From contig JACIWR010000005.1 of the NCBI GenBank assembly GCA_014360845.1, positions 1-33,547 of the forward strand: a DNA stretch of 33,547 nucleotides, given 5' to 3'. Positions 26,256 to 33,547 of the stretch are shown piece by piece; position 1 is the first letter of the stretch; each line of letters begins with the position of its first letter. Both the position numbers and the translations under genes were made by a program. The DNA is from Anaerolineae bacterium. Lineage in GTDB: Bacteria; Chloroflexota; Anaerolineae; JACIWR01. The notes below the pieces were generated by a model. It saw nothing but the letters and a program-made list of their open reading frames with translations. It did not search any database and had not been told where the DNA came from.

Positions 26256-26840
26256 ATGAAAGTCGTCATCACGTCCAACGGGGCTGACCTGGACGCGCCA
26301 GCCAGTCCCGTTTTCGGGCGATGCTCTACTTACATCTTCGTAGACCCGGAGACGATGCAGTTTGAGGCGGTGCCCAATCCGGCCATGTCCGCTTCCGGAG
26401 GGGCCGGCATCCAGGCCGCCCAGTTCATCGTGGAGCAGGGAGCGCAGGCCGTGCTCACCGGTAACGTGGGCCCCAACGCCTTCAACGTCTTCCAGGCGGC
26501 GGGAGTGCCGGTCTATCTCATCCCAGAGGGCACGGTGCGCGAGGCAGTGGAGGCGTACAAGAGCGGGCAACTCCGGCCCGCGGGTGGGGCCAACGTCCAG
26601 GCTCACGCCGGGATGGGTATGGGAGGCGGTCGGGGTATGGGTCGAGGTATGGGCCGTGGTGGACGGAGCAGCATACCCCAGACGCCGCCAGCTCCCCCAA
26701 CAACTCCGCCCCCAACCTCCGTGCCTGCTCGCGAACGCGAAGAGGAAATCAACGCCTTACGCCAGGCAGCAGCCGATCTGCGCCGCCAGTTGGCCGAGGT
26801 CATGGAACGAATCGAAAAATTGGAAAAGCGAGATATGTGA
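26256..26840 (+). CDS. NifX/NifB-type dinitrogenase iron-molybdenum cofactor domain protein with Gly-rich linker and coiled-coil tail
   Basis: MKVVITSNGADLDAPASPVFGRCSTYIFVD...GAQAVLTGNVGPNAFNVFQAAGVPVY; tail LRQAAADLRRQLAEVMERIEKLEKRDM. Confidence 0.85.
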   Translation: MKVVITSNGADLDAPASPVFGRCSTYIFVDPETMQFEAVPNPAMSASGGAGIQAAQFIVEQGAQAVLTGNVGPNAFNVFQAAGVPVYLIPEGTVREAVEAYKSGQLRPAGGANVQAHAGMGMGGGRGMGRGMGRGGRSSIPQTPPAPPTTPPPTSVPAREREEEINALRQAAADLRRQLAEVMERIEKLEKRDM

Positions 26841-26946
26841 TGTAGCGGCGGACGGCCCTTCGACGAAGCTCAGGACATGCCCTGTCCGCCCGGGAACGCG
26901 GCCACGGCGGGCCGCCGCTACGCCTTTGCACTAATTATACGAGGAG
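26839..26946. repeat. Intergenic repeat copy 2 (about 108 bp)
   Basis: Near-identical to 25253-25361, again ending just before a Shine-Dalgarno. Confidence 0.85.
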
Positions 26947-26955
26947 AGATAACCC

Positions 26956-27438
26956 ATGCGTATCGCCATTTCAGCAGACGACAAGAACGGATTGGATAGC
27001 GTGGTCAGCCCGCACTTCGGGCGCTGCCCACACTACATTCTGGTGGATGTGGAAGGCCGCGAGATCAAAAATGTCCAGGCCGTGGATAATCCCTACTACG
27101 GCGACCACGCACCAGGCCAGGTGCCCGCTTTCATCAACAGCCAGGGTGTGCACGTGATGCTCACCGGCGGGATGGGTGGACGGGCCGTGGCTTTCTTCGA
27201 ACAATACGGCATCGAACCCGTGACCGGCGCCACGGGCACGGTGCGCCATGCCCTGGAACAGTATCTCAATGGCGCGCTGCGGGGCGCTGCCCCCTGCCGC
27301 GAGAGCGTCGCACACGGGCAAATCCCTGCGCCAGGCGAGTACGAAAAGGACGAAGCTGGTCGCCTGCGCGAGGAAGCGGAGATGCTACGCCGACAATTGG
27401 ACGAGATAACAGCACGATTGGAGAAGTTGGCGCATTAA
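26956..27438 (+). CDS. NifX/NifB-type cofactor domain protein with coiled-coil tail
   Basis: MRIAISADDKNGLDSVVSPHFGRCPHYILVDVE...GVHVMLTGGMGGRAVAFFEQYGIEPVTGATGTVRHALEQYLNG; tail LREEAEMLRRQLDEITARLEKLAH. Confidence 0.88.
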   Translation: MRIAISADDKNGLDSVVSPHFGRCPHYILVDVEGREIKNVQAVDNPYYGDHAPGQVPAFINSQGVHVMLTGGMGGRAVAFFEQYGIEPVTGATGTVRHALEQYLNGALRGAAPCRESVAHGQIPAPGEYEKDEAGRLREEAEMLRRQLDEITARLEKLAH

Positions 27439-27461
27439 ACCGGCAATGTCATACGCGATGT

Positions 27462-27590
27462 GGGGATAGTTCAGAATAGGTTGACATTTTGATCGGGAAG
27501 CATGCTGTCGGCGAATGGCGAAACGAATAAACGAATGACCATGATCGCGGATCTATTCGTTTATTCGTTGGATATTCGTTGACAGAGAAC
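27462..27590. repeat. Dispersed element, copy B (inverted relative to copy A)
   Basis: Aligns with the reverse complement of 10640-10762 by eye. Confidence 0.75.
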
Positions 27591-27739
27591 CTGCATAAGC
27601 CGAGAGGTGAGCAGGAAAGGTGTCGCGGGTTGATTGTCCAGTCGATCCGGTCACCGGGCGTAGCTATTTCGGGACTTCAAAAAGTGTAAACCTATTTCCC
27701 CCACAAAATGAACCATCCCGCGATGTGCAACTTGACTCT

Positions 27740-27854
27740 AGCGATTGAAATCGCCCCTAATAGGCTTGCAGCCGGGCGTCCCCCTACAGGGACGCCATCC
27801 GTCCGCGCAGGCGGACGGCCAGCTGGAGGCTCCATAGGCGCGGTTTCAACCGCT
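27740..27854. repeat. Three-arm foldback element: imperfect outer arms (AGCGATTGAAATCGCCCCTAATAGGC / GCGCCTATGGAGCCT-type complement) with hairpins GGCGTCCC/GGGACGCC and CCGTCCGC/GCGGACGG
   Basis: Inverted repeats read directly, intergenic. Confidence 0.65.
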
Positions 27855-27994
27855 TGACGCCAAAAGTTGCACATGGCGTGTCATGTCTCTTGCGCTGGAC
27901 AAAGCTCCCTATCGGTGCATTCTCCTTACCGGGAATGCAAAACTATTCACCCTGGCAACAGGGGCAAAGCGAACAAAAGAAAGGAGTAACCGCA

Positions 27995-29368
27995 ATGAGA
28001 AAGGCCGATGTAGTAGTTATTGGGGGGAGTGCAGCAGGGATACCGGCTGCCATCACCTCGCGCAGACACTACCCTGAAAAGAGTGTCTTGCTGGTCAGGA
28101 AGGAACAGCAGGTGTTGATCCCCTGCGGTATCCCCTACATCTTCGGGATTGTCGGATGCCCGGAAAAAGACCTGATCCCCGATGCAGTACTCGAAAAGAA
28201 CGGCATCGAGCTCCTGGTAGACGAGGTCACCGACATAGACCGTGATGCCCACACCATCACAACCGCTGGCGGGGAGAAGATAGGCTACCAAAGGCTTGTT
28301 CTCGCCACGGGTTCCGGGCCAATAGTGCCCCCTATCCCCGGGGTGGACAAAGAGAACATCTTCGCCATTCGAAAAGACGTTGCCTACCTTCAACGCATGT
28401 GCGACGCCATGGACACCTGTTCGAATCTGGTCATTGTGGGCTGCGGCTTCATCGGCGTGGAGATCGCCGAGGAGGCCAGGAGGAGGAGAAAAGACCTCAA
28501 CATCAGCATTGTCGAAATGCTCAGGCACTGCCTGCAACTGGTCTACGATGAGGACTTCTGCGTCAAAGCTGAAGAGGCTCTCCAGAACCAGGGTATCGAA
28601 CTTCTACTCGATGAAAAGGTGGAATCTTTCCTGGGCGGCGAGAGGGTGGAAAGGGTCCGACTGGCCAGCGGCAGGGAAATCGAGGCCGATATGGTGATCA
28701 TGGGCATCGGGGCCGCGGCGAATGCAGAGCTGGCCAAGAAGGCTGGCCTGGAGATAGGTCCTACCAAGGGCATTCAGGTCAATCGCTACATGCAGACCAG
28801 CGATGAGCACATCTTCGCCTGCGGCGACTGCGCTGAGAAAGTGTCCTTCTTCGACGGCAAGCCCTCTCGCCTGAAACTGGCCTCGATAGCCACCATGGAA
28901 GCGCGCGTCGCAGGAGCCAACTTGTTCTCCCCGCGCCGCGTGAACATGGGCGTGATCGGCGTTTACTCGACCATCTTAGGGGAGACCGCCTTCGCAGCTG
29001 CCGGGCTCACCGAGGCCGAAGCCAGGAAAAAAGGCTATACCGTCATCGTGGGAGAGGCGGAGGCCGTCAATCGCCACCCGGGGTGCATGCCAGGGGCAGA
29101 GAAACTGAGAGTCAAGCTGATCTTCGAAGCCGGAAGCCGCGTGATCCTGGGTGGTCAGGTGTCGGGTGCCAAAAGCGGTGGTGAGCTCATCAACGCCATC
29201 AGCGCCTGTATCCACCAGAGGATGACCGCCGATGACATCGCCACTTTCCAGACGGGAACTCACCCGGCGCTCACGGCCTCGCCCATCGCTTACCAGTTGG
29301 TTAACGCAGCCGAGATGGCCATCGCCAACTCCTGGAAACTATCCTCCAGGTGGGGAATGAGCGGGTGA
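27995..29368 (+). CDS. FAD-dependent pyridine nucleotide-disulfide oxidoreductase (CoA-disulfide reductase / NADH oxidase-like)
   Basis: RKADVVVIGGSAAGIPAA...VLIPCGIPYIFG...LVIVGCGFIGVEIAEE...HIFACGDCAE; ATG at 27995 with AAGGAG upstream. Confidence 0.88.
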   Translation: MRKADVVVIGGSAAGIPAAITSRRHYPEKSVLLVRKEQQVLIPCGIPYIFGIVGCPEKDLIPDAVLEKNGIELLVDEVTDIDRDAHTITTAGGEKIGYQRLVLATGSGPIVPPIPGVDKENIFAIRKDVAYLQRMCDAMDTCSNLVIVGCGFIGVEIAEEARRRRKDLNISIVEMLRHCLQLVYDEDFCVKAEEALQNQGIELLLDEKVESFLGGERVERVRLASGREIEADMVIMGIGAAANAELAKKAGLEIGPTKGIQVNRYMQTSDEHIFACGDCAEKVSFFDGKPSRLKLASIATMEARVAGANLFSPRRVNMGVIGVYSTILGETAFAAAGLTEAEARKKGYTVIVGEAEAVNRHPGCMPGAEKLRVKLIFEAGSRVILGGQVSGAKSGGELINAISACIHQRMTADDIATFQTGTHPALTASPIAYQLVNAAEMAIANSWKLSSRWGMSG

Positions 29369-29407
29369 AGGCAAAAGCGCCACCGGAAATTTATGGAGGA
29401 AAATCCC

Positions 29408-29794
29408 ATGGCCAAGATTTTGATCGTTGACGATGACCCCGACTTCGTGGAGATCACCCGCACGATCCTGCAATCCCAAGGCCACGAGGTCGCTGCCGCG
29501 AGCGATGGGAAAGAAGCCCTGCAGGCCATGCGCCAGGATAAGCCGGACATCGTGTTGCTGGACGTGATCATGTCCACCATTCTTGAGGGCCTGAACGTTA
29601 GCCACGAGATGCAGGCCGATCCCAACCTCAAGGACATCCCGGTGATTATGGTCTCGCATATCATTTCCAGCCCCCATGCCAGCCTTTTTCCCACAGACGA
29701 GCACATCCCTATTGACGCCTGGCTTACCAAACCCGTAGACCCGGACGACTTGCTGGCACAGGTGCAGAGGCTTCTCAGCAAAAGAGCTGGTTAA
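29408..29794 (+). CDS. Single-domain response regulator (receiver)
   Basis: MAKILIVDDDPDFVEITRTILQSQGHEV...DIVLLDVIM...KPVDPDDLL. Confidence 0.9.
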   Translation: MAKILIVDDDPDFVEITRTILQSQGHEVAAASDGKEALQAMRQDKPDIVLLDVIMSTILEGLNVSHEMQADPNLKDIPVIMVSHIISSPHASLFPTDEHIPIDAWLTKPVDPDDLLAQVQRLLSKRAG

Positions 29795-29797
29795 GAG

Positions 29798-29830
29798 ACC
29801 CTCCCGCAGGTTTCCAACCTGCGGGAGGGT
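29798..29830. terminator. Hairpin ACCCTCCCGCAGGTT-TCC-AACCTGCGGGAGGGT
   Basis: 15-bp perfect stem with 3-nt loop, immediately after the receiver stop; no T tract. Confidence 0.65.
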
Positions 29831-29861
29831 GGGAAGTAACTCAGGAGAGAAGGTGATGTGA

Positions 29862-30353
29862 ATGGTTTATGTGGATGGTGAACGTTGTAAAGGGTGTGGT
29901 GTGTGCGTGGACGCCTGCCCCAGCGGAGCGATTCGCCTGGAGGATGGCGTGGCGACCCTCGAGCAAAGCCGGTGTAACGAGTGCCAGGCCTGCGTGGATG
30001 CCTGCCCGCAGGGGGCAATCCTGGCGGTGAGTGAACCGATCAGCGAGGGCGAGCGCGTGCCGCAACCAGTGCCCATCACACAACCAGCCCCCGCCGTCAG
30101 GCCAACACCACCCACAACATGGCAACGCCCTGCCCGAACCACTTGGCTGGGGACGGCCTTGGCTTTTGTGGGGACTGAGGTAGTGCCCCGCGTGGTCGCT
30201 TCGTTGCTAAATGCATGGGACCGGCGAGCGAGCCGCTCGTCGCCATCGGCCATCAACCGCAGCGCTATCGGTTCCACAAAGACCGCTGCTCCCACCGCGC
30301 TACCGCGGGGCGGCGGTCGGCGCTGGCGGTGGCGCCAGCGGGGTGGGCGATGA
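29862..30353 (+). CDS. 2x[4Fe-4S] ferredoxin with Pro-rich linker and basic RW-rich C-terminus
   Basis: CKGCGVCVDACPSGAI and CNECQACVDACPQGAI; C-terminus RGGGRRWRWRQRGGR. Confidence 0.85.
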   Translation: MVYVDGERCKGCGVCVDACPSGAIRLEDGVATLEQSRCNECQACVDACPQGAILAVSEPISEGERVPQPVPITQPAPAVRPTPPTTWQRPARTTWLGTALAFVGTEVVPRVVASLLNAWDRRASRSSPSAINRSAIGSTKTAAPTALPRGGGRRWRWRQRGGR

Positions 30354-30832
30354 GCGGAATGTCGGAGTACTTCCTGCGTCTGCGGGAATGTGTAGGCCAC
30401 GATCCGTTGTTGCATCCTGCCGCTGCGGCCTGCATCCGCGATGAGCAGGGGCGCATCCTACTCCTGCGGCGCAGCGACGGCGTCAACCTGTGGAGTTTTC
30501 CCGGCGGGGCCATGGAACCGGGCGAACGTGCCGACGAGGCGGTGGTCCGCGAAGTGCGCGAGGAGACGGGACTGGAGGTGGAGCCGGTGGCGCTTATCGG
30601 CGTCTACTCCAGCCCCGATTATGCCGTCACGTATCCAAATGGCGACCAGGTCCAGGCGGTAATCATCTTCTTCGAGTGCCGGGTGGTGGGCGGCAGGCTC
30701 CAGCCGGACATGGATGAAATCCTGGAAGGGCGTTACTTCGGCCCGGACGATGAGTTGCCGCCGATGTACCCCTGCTGCGTGGCCAAAGCCCGCGATGCCT
30801 TCGCTTTTGACGGGCGAGCTTTCTTCCGCTGA
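30350..30832 (+). CDS. NUDIX hydrolase
   Basis: GGAMEPGERADEAVVREVREETGLEV Nudix box; 4-nt ATGA overlap with ferredoxin. Confidence 0.92.
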   Translation: MSGMSEYFLRLRECVGHDPLLHPAAAACIRDEQGRILLLRRSDGVNLWSFPGGAMEPGERADEAVVREVREETGLEVEPVALIGVYSSPDYAVTYPNGDQVQAVIIFFECRVVGGRLQPDMDEILEGRYFGPDDELPPMYPCCVAKARDAFAFDGRAFFR

Positions 30833-30850
30833 GGCTCAGGAGGGCCACCG

Positions 30851-30946
30851 ATGACCAGACACCCAAAGCTGTTCGAACCCGGCTTGATCGGGAACCGAGA
30901 TAGAGAGCCGGGGGCTGCTGGCCCTGGCGAAGTTGAGAGGAGGTGA
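30851..30946 (+). pseudogene. N-terminal stub of an old-yellow-enzyme family NADH:flavin oxidoreductase
   Basis: MTRHPKLFEPGLIGNRDREPGAAGPGEVERR*: starts like OYE N-termini (LFEP.xIGNLxLKNR) then diverges and stops. Confidence 0.45.
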
Positions 30947-31019
30947 GAGAAGGAACATAAAGGGTGTTTTTGAAACGACGAGCTGAAGCTCTCACAAATC
31001 CTTTGAAAGGGGTTTACCA

Positions 31020-32801
31020 ATGGAAAAGGAAATCTATGCTGCGATAATGGCCGTGAACTCGAATGTGGAGTACACCACCAGCGACCGGATTGAAGCTCTG
31101 ACCAAGGGCCACGGGATGCTCAACCTGGCAGCCCTCTGCGCCGCCAACGCCATGACGGTCGAGATCCTGAGAGGGCGGAGCATCGAATTGAGCGATGCCA
31201 ACCTGGAGGAACTGCCCCTGGATCATGTAGTGGAAGTGGGCGTCAAAGCGGCAATGGAGGCGGGCGCTGCGCCGGCGAACGCGGCACTGATCACCGCTGC
31301 TTTGCTCAATATCGCCGGCACAGCACCACGGGCCGGGGTTCCGGCGGGCAACCGCAAGCTGGGAGCGATGGCGCGGATGAAGGCCGGGGCCTGTCGCTCG
31401 GGCGTGGCTGCCATCCCCACCTCCAAGTTGACCAACAAGGTCTCCGGCTTCGCCGCAGTACAGGCCCTCTACGAAGCGATGCAGAAAGGCGAGCTGGTCC
31501 GCGTAGACGGTGCCAATGTGCCCGCTTTCGTGGCCGGTGGGGCTCCCATGGGGCACAGCGTGCTGGGCGAGGATATGGTCTACGTAGACCTGTGCATGAA
31601 GGGCGGTAAAATCGCGGTAGACGCGATGATGAAAGCCTATCGCGGTGTGGGCATCAGCCCCAGCCCCATCCAATGTGCCATTTTGGCCGCGGCTGCGGTG
31701 CTGGAGATCATCAACCCCGATGGGATGATCGGGGCCGAATACGGCGAGTTCTTCGTCCAGGGCACCTGCTATCTGGCCGGCAAGGGCGCCGCCGAAGCCG
31801 TCGGCCTCCCGGAGAAGCTTCATCTGCGAGGCACGGGGAAAGAATACGACACCGCCAGCCTCGTCGGCAGTCTGGGGATGATCCTCAAGGACGTGGGAGC
31901 GCCTTCAGTGATCGGCATGATGACCCTGAACGAGATCCTGGCCGCTTTCATGGAGGCCCCGATGATCGGCGCCGGCTTCGGCGGCGGGCCGGTCAACCCG
32001 CCGCTGGCCCACCTGGCAGCCGATGGGGTCATCGCCATGAACCTGCTCATCGCCCACAGCGGCGACGTCGAGGCGGCAGCCGATGCCTTGCGAGAGGTGA
32101 AACTCACCCAGTGGATTGACCCCGAGATCGCTGCCTTCTCTACCAACACAGTGGCCCGCAAGGCCGAGCAGATCCGCCGGGGGCCGGTCACCGAGACCAT
32201 CATCAAAGCCACCGATGGCATTCGGGCCAACGCCGTCTACCGCCGGGCCCGATACGCCTACGACGAGATGAAAGCCGGGAAGGACCTGGCCGACGTCTGC
32301 TTCGCCCTGGACAAGGAGCGGCAGGCCAAGGTCGAGGCCAACGCCTCCAAGATCCTCAGCGCTTTCTTCGGCAAGGACATCACCATCAAGTTCACCAAGA
32401 TGGCCGGCGGAGCACGGCGTGATCATCCCTTTGCCAAGACCTACTGGGGCTTCGACGCCGATGTAGACTGCGAGGTCACCGTGGATGGCGAGAAGTTCGT
32501 CTTCGAGGGCCTCTGCCATAAAGTGATCCCCGACGCCGTCCTGCACAAAAAGGCCGAGCTCTCCCTGCCCATCACCGTGGCCTCAGCGGTGATCCAGGAG
32601 ATTATGTACGTCGGCTGCTGCACCATCAACGTGGTTGTCCCGGCTGCCGTAGCCGCAGCCATGGGCAAGTACACCTGGAAAGACGCCGGTAAGGTCGCGG
32701 AAAAGGGAGCCAAGATCACCGCCGCCATTCCGGGAGCGAAGGACACAGCCCGAGAGGTGGCCAGGCTGGCCGTGCGGATCATGAAGGACCTGGAGGACTG
32801 A
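31020..32801 (+). CDS. Conserved-looking 593-aa protein of unknown family
   Basis: Long ORF with clear codon structure, GAAAGGGG upstream; no family recognised; C-terminal [23 protein letters not shown]. Confidence 0.85.
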   Translation: MEKEIYAAIMAVNSNVEYTTSDRIEALTKGHGMLNLAALCAANAMTVEILRGRSIELSDANLEELPLDHVVEVGVKAAMEAGAAPANAALITAALLNIAGTAPRAGVPAGNRKLGAMARMKAGACRSGVAAIPTSKLTNKVSGFAAVQALYEAMQKGELVRVDGANVPAFVAGGAPMGHSVLGEDMVYVDLCMKGGKIAVDAMMKAYRGVGISPSPIQCAILAAAAVLEIINPDGMIGAEYGEFFVQGTCYLAGKGAAEAVGLPEKLHLRGTGKEYDTASLVGSLGMILKDVGAPSVIGMMTLNEILAAFMEAPMIGAGFGGGPVNPPLAHLAADGVIAMNLLIAHSGDVEAAADALREVKLTQWIDPEIAAFSTNTVARKAEQIRRGPVTETIIKATDGIRANAVYRRARYAYDEMKAGKDLADVCFALDKERQAKVEANASKILSAFFGKDITIKFTKMAGGARRDHPFAKTYWGFDADVDCEVTVDGEKFVFEGLCHKVIPDAVLHKKAELSLPITVASAVIQEIMYVGCCTINVVVPAAVAAAMGKYTWKDAGKVAEKGAKITAAIPGAKDTAREVARLAVRIMKDLED

Positions 32802-32823
32802 TCCTCCGCTAATCCCAGGGGTG

Positions 32824-32848
32824 GGGGCGGAGTTGCTCGATCCGCCCC
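32824..32848. repeat. Intergenic hairpin GGGGCGGA / TCCGCCCC between the two downstream genes
   Basis: 8-bp perfect stem, 9-nt loop. Confidence 0.5.
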
Positions 32849-32871
32849 TGCCCCCATCAATTGGAGATCTC

Positions 32872-33375
32872 ATGCTGGTAATGGTGAACGTAGACAACGT
32901 AGCGGGGGAAGCGGTCCCCTACATCATCGAACAGCTTATGGCCCTGGGAGCGGAGAGTGTCCACGCCATCCCTGCCATCACGAAAAAGGGGCGGCTGGGA
33001 TTCATCTTTCTCATTGATACCGCCCGACAGAATGTAGAAGCCATCGGCGATTTCCTGGTCAGAGAGGTCGGCACCCTGGGGTTAAGGCTCTTTGAGGAGA
33101 TCGATCATATACAGTTCGATCACGAGTCGAGAAGAGTGAACCTCGTCTTTCAGGACAAGGGATTGAACCTGGCGCTCAACGTCAAAGTGGTCCGGGATAG
33201 CCAGGGACTGGTTGCTGCGGTCAAAGCGGAACACGAGGAGCTCAGGGCGGCGGTCCATGCGCTGGCCGACGCCGGGGTAAACATCTCCCTGACAGCCCTG
33301 AAGGAGTTGGTCGAAACCGCTACTTTCAGTGGGGAAAGCCAGGCTTACCGGGGCCTCAGCGCGAATTTAGAGTAG
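32872..33375 (+). CDS. Stand-alone protein resembling the LarC C-terminal (LarC2) nickel-insertion domain
   Basis: VNVDNVAGEAVPYIIEQLMALGAESVHAIPAITKKGRLGFIFLI...EVGTLGLRLFEEID...VKAEHEELRAAVHALADAGVNISLTALKELVE; ATG 32872 with GGAG upstream. Confidence 0.65.
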   Translation: MLVMVNVDNVAGEAVPYIIEQLMALGAESVHAIPAITKKGRLGFIFLIDTARQNVEAIGDFLVREVGTLGLRLFEEIDHIQFDHESRRVNLVFQDKGLNLALNVKVVRDSQGLVAAVKAEHEELRAAVHALADAGVNISLTALKELVETATFSGESQAYRGLSANLE

Positions 33376-33547
33376 AGGCGCGGTCATGGCCCTCGTAGCA
33401 GGTCGGATTGGCAATCCATTAGAAAACGTTACTACTCAGGCTAGCAGGCGCACTGTCCTCCCCAGGCTCGTAGCCCCCGTCCCGGGGGCGTCTCGGCTGA
33501 GAAAACCGCGCAAAAGACAGCATCTTGCCGCATGGAACGTCCCCGGG

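Noticed and set aside
31014-32546. Minus-strand ORFs of 269 and 213 aa
   Set aside because: Antisense shadows of the 593-aa gene, with low-quality composition and no Shine-Dalgarno noted.
1-33547. tRNA or rRNA genes
   Set aside because: No cloverleaf with GGTTCRANYCC plus acceptor pairing and no rRNA-conserved stretches were noticed; a tRNAscan-SE run would be decisive.

Overview
The window reads as one contig from a GC-rich anaerobic bacterium, probably Chloroflexota/Anaerolineae-like (inferred from protein style and repeat types, not tested). It is mostly protein-coding on both strands. Main blocks: (i) a hypothetical gene behind a tandem-hairpin leader, plus a MoaD/ThiS-like gene lacking a GG tail; (ii) a minus-strand DUF362 ferredoxin / homoserine dehydrogenase / P-loop kinase group; (iii) a tungsten aldehyde ferredoxin oxidoreductase operon (AOR, AbrB-radical SAM maturase, MoaD) behind a long non-coding leader, which holds a promoter + structured RNA + terminator and a second multibranched RNA resembling a Moco/Tuco riboswitch; (iv) glyA and a PhzF-family gene; (v) a secreted lipase-like protein and a 2036-aa secreted RHS/YD-repeat protein with a short RHS satellite ORF; (vi) a PadR / DUF364 / Mrp / DUF5320 / NifX-like metal-handling cluster in which three proteins end in similar coiled coils; (vii) an FAD-dependent disulfide-reductase-like protein, an orphan receiver, a ferredoxin and a NUDIX protein; (viii) a 593-aa protein of no family I recognise, followed by a stand-alone LarC C-terminal-domain-like protein. 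The best candidates for undescribed biology are the 593-aa/LarC2-like pair, the two-part RNA leader of the AOR operon, and the coiled-coil-tagged NifX/DUF5320 set. All family calls come from reading the sequence; no database search was run.
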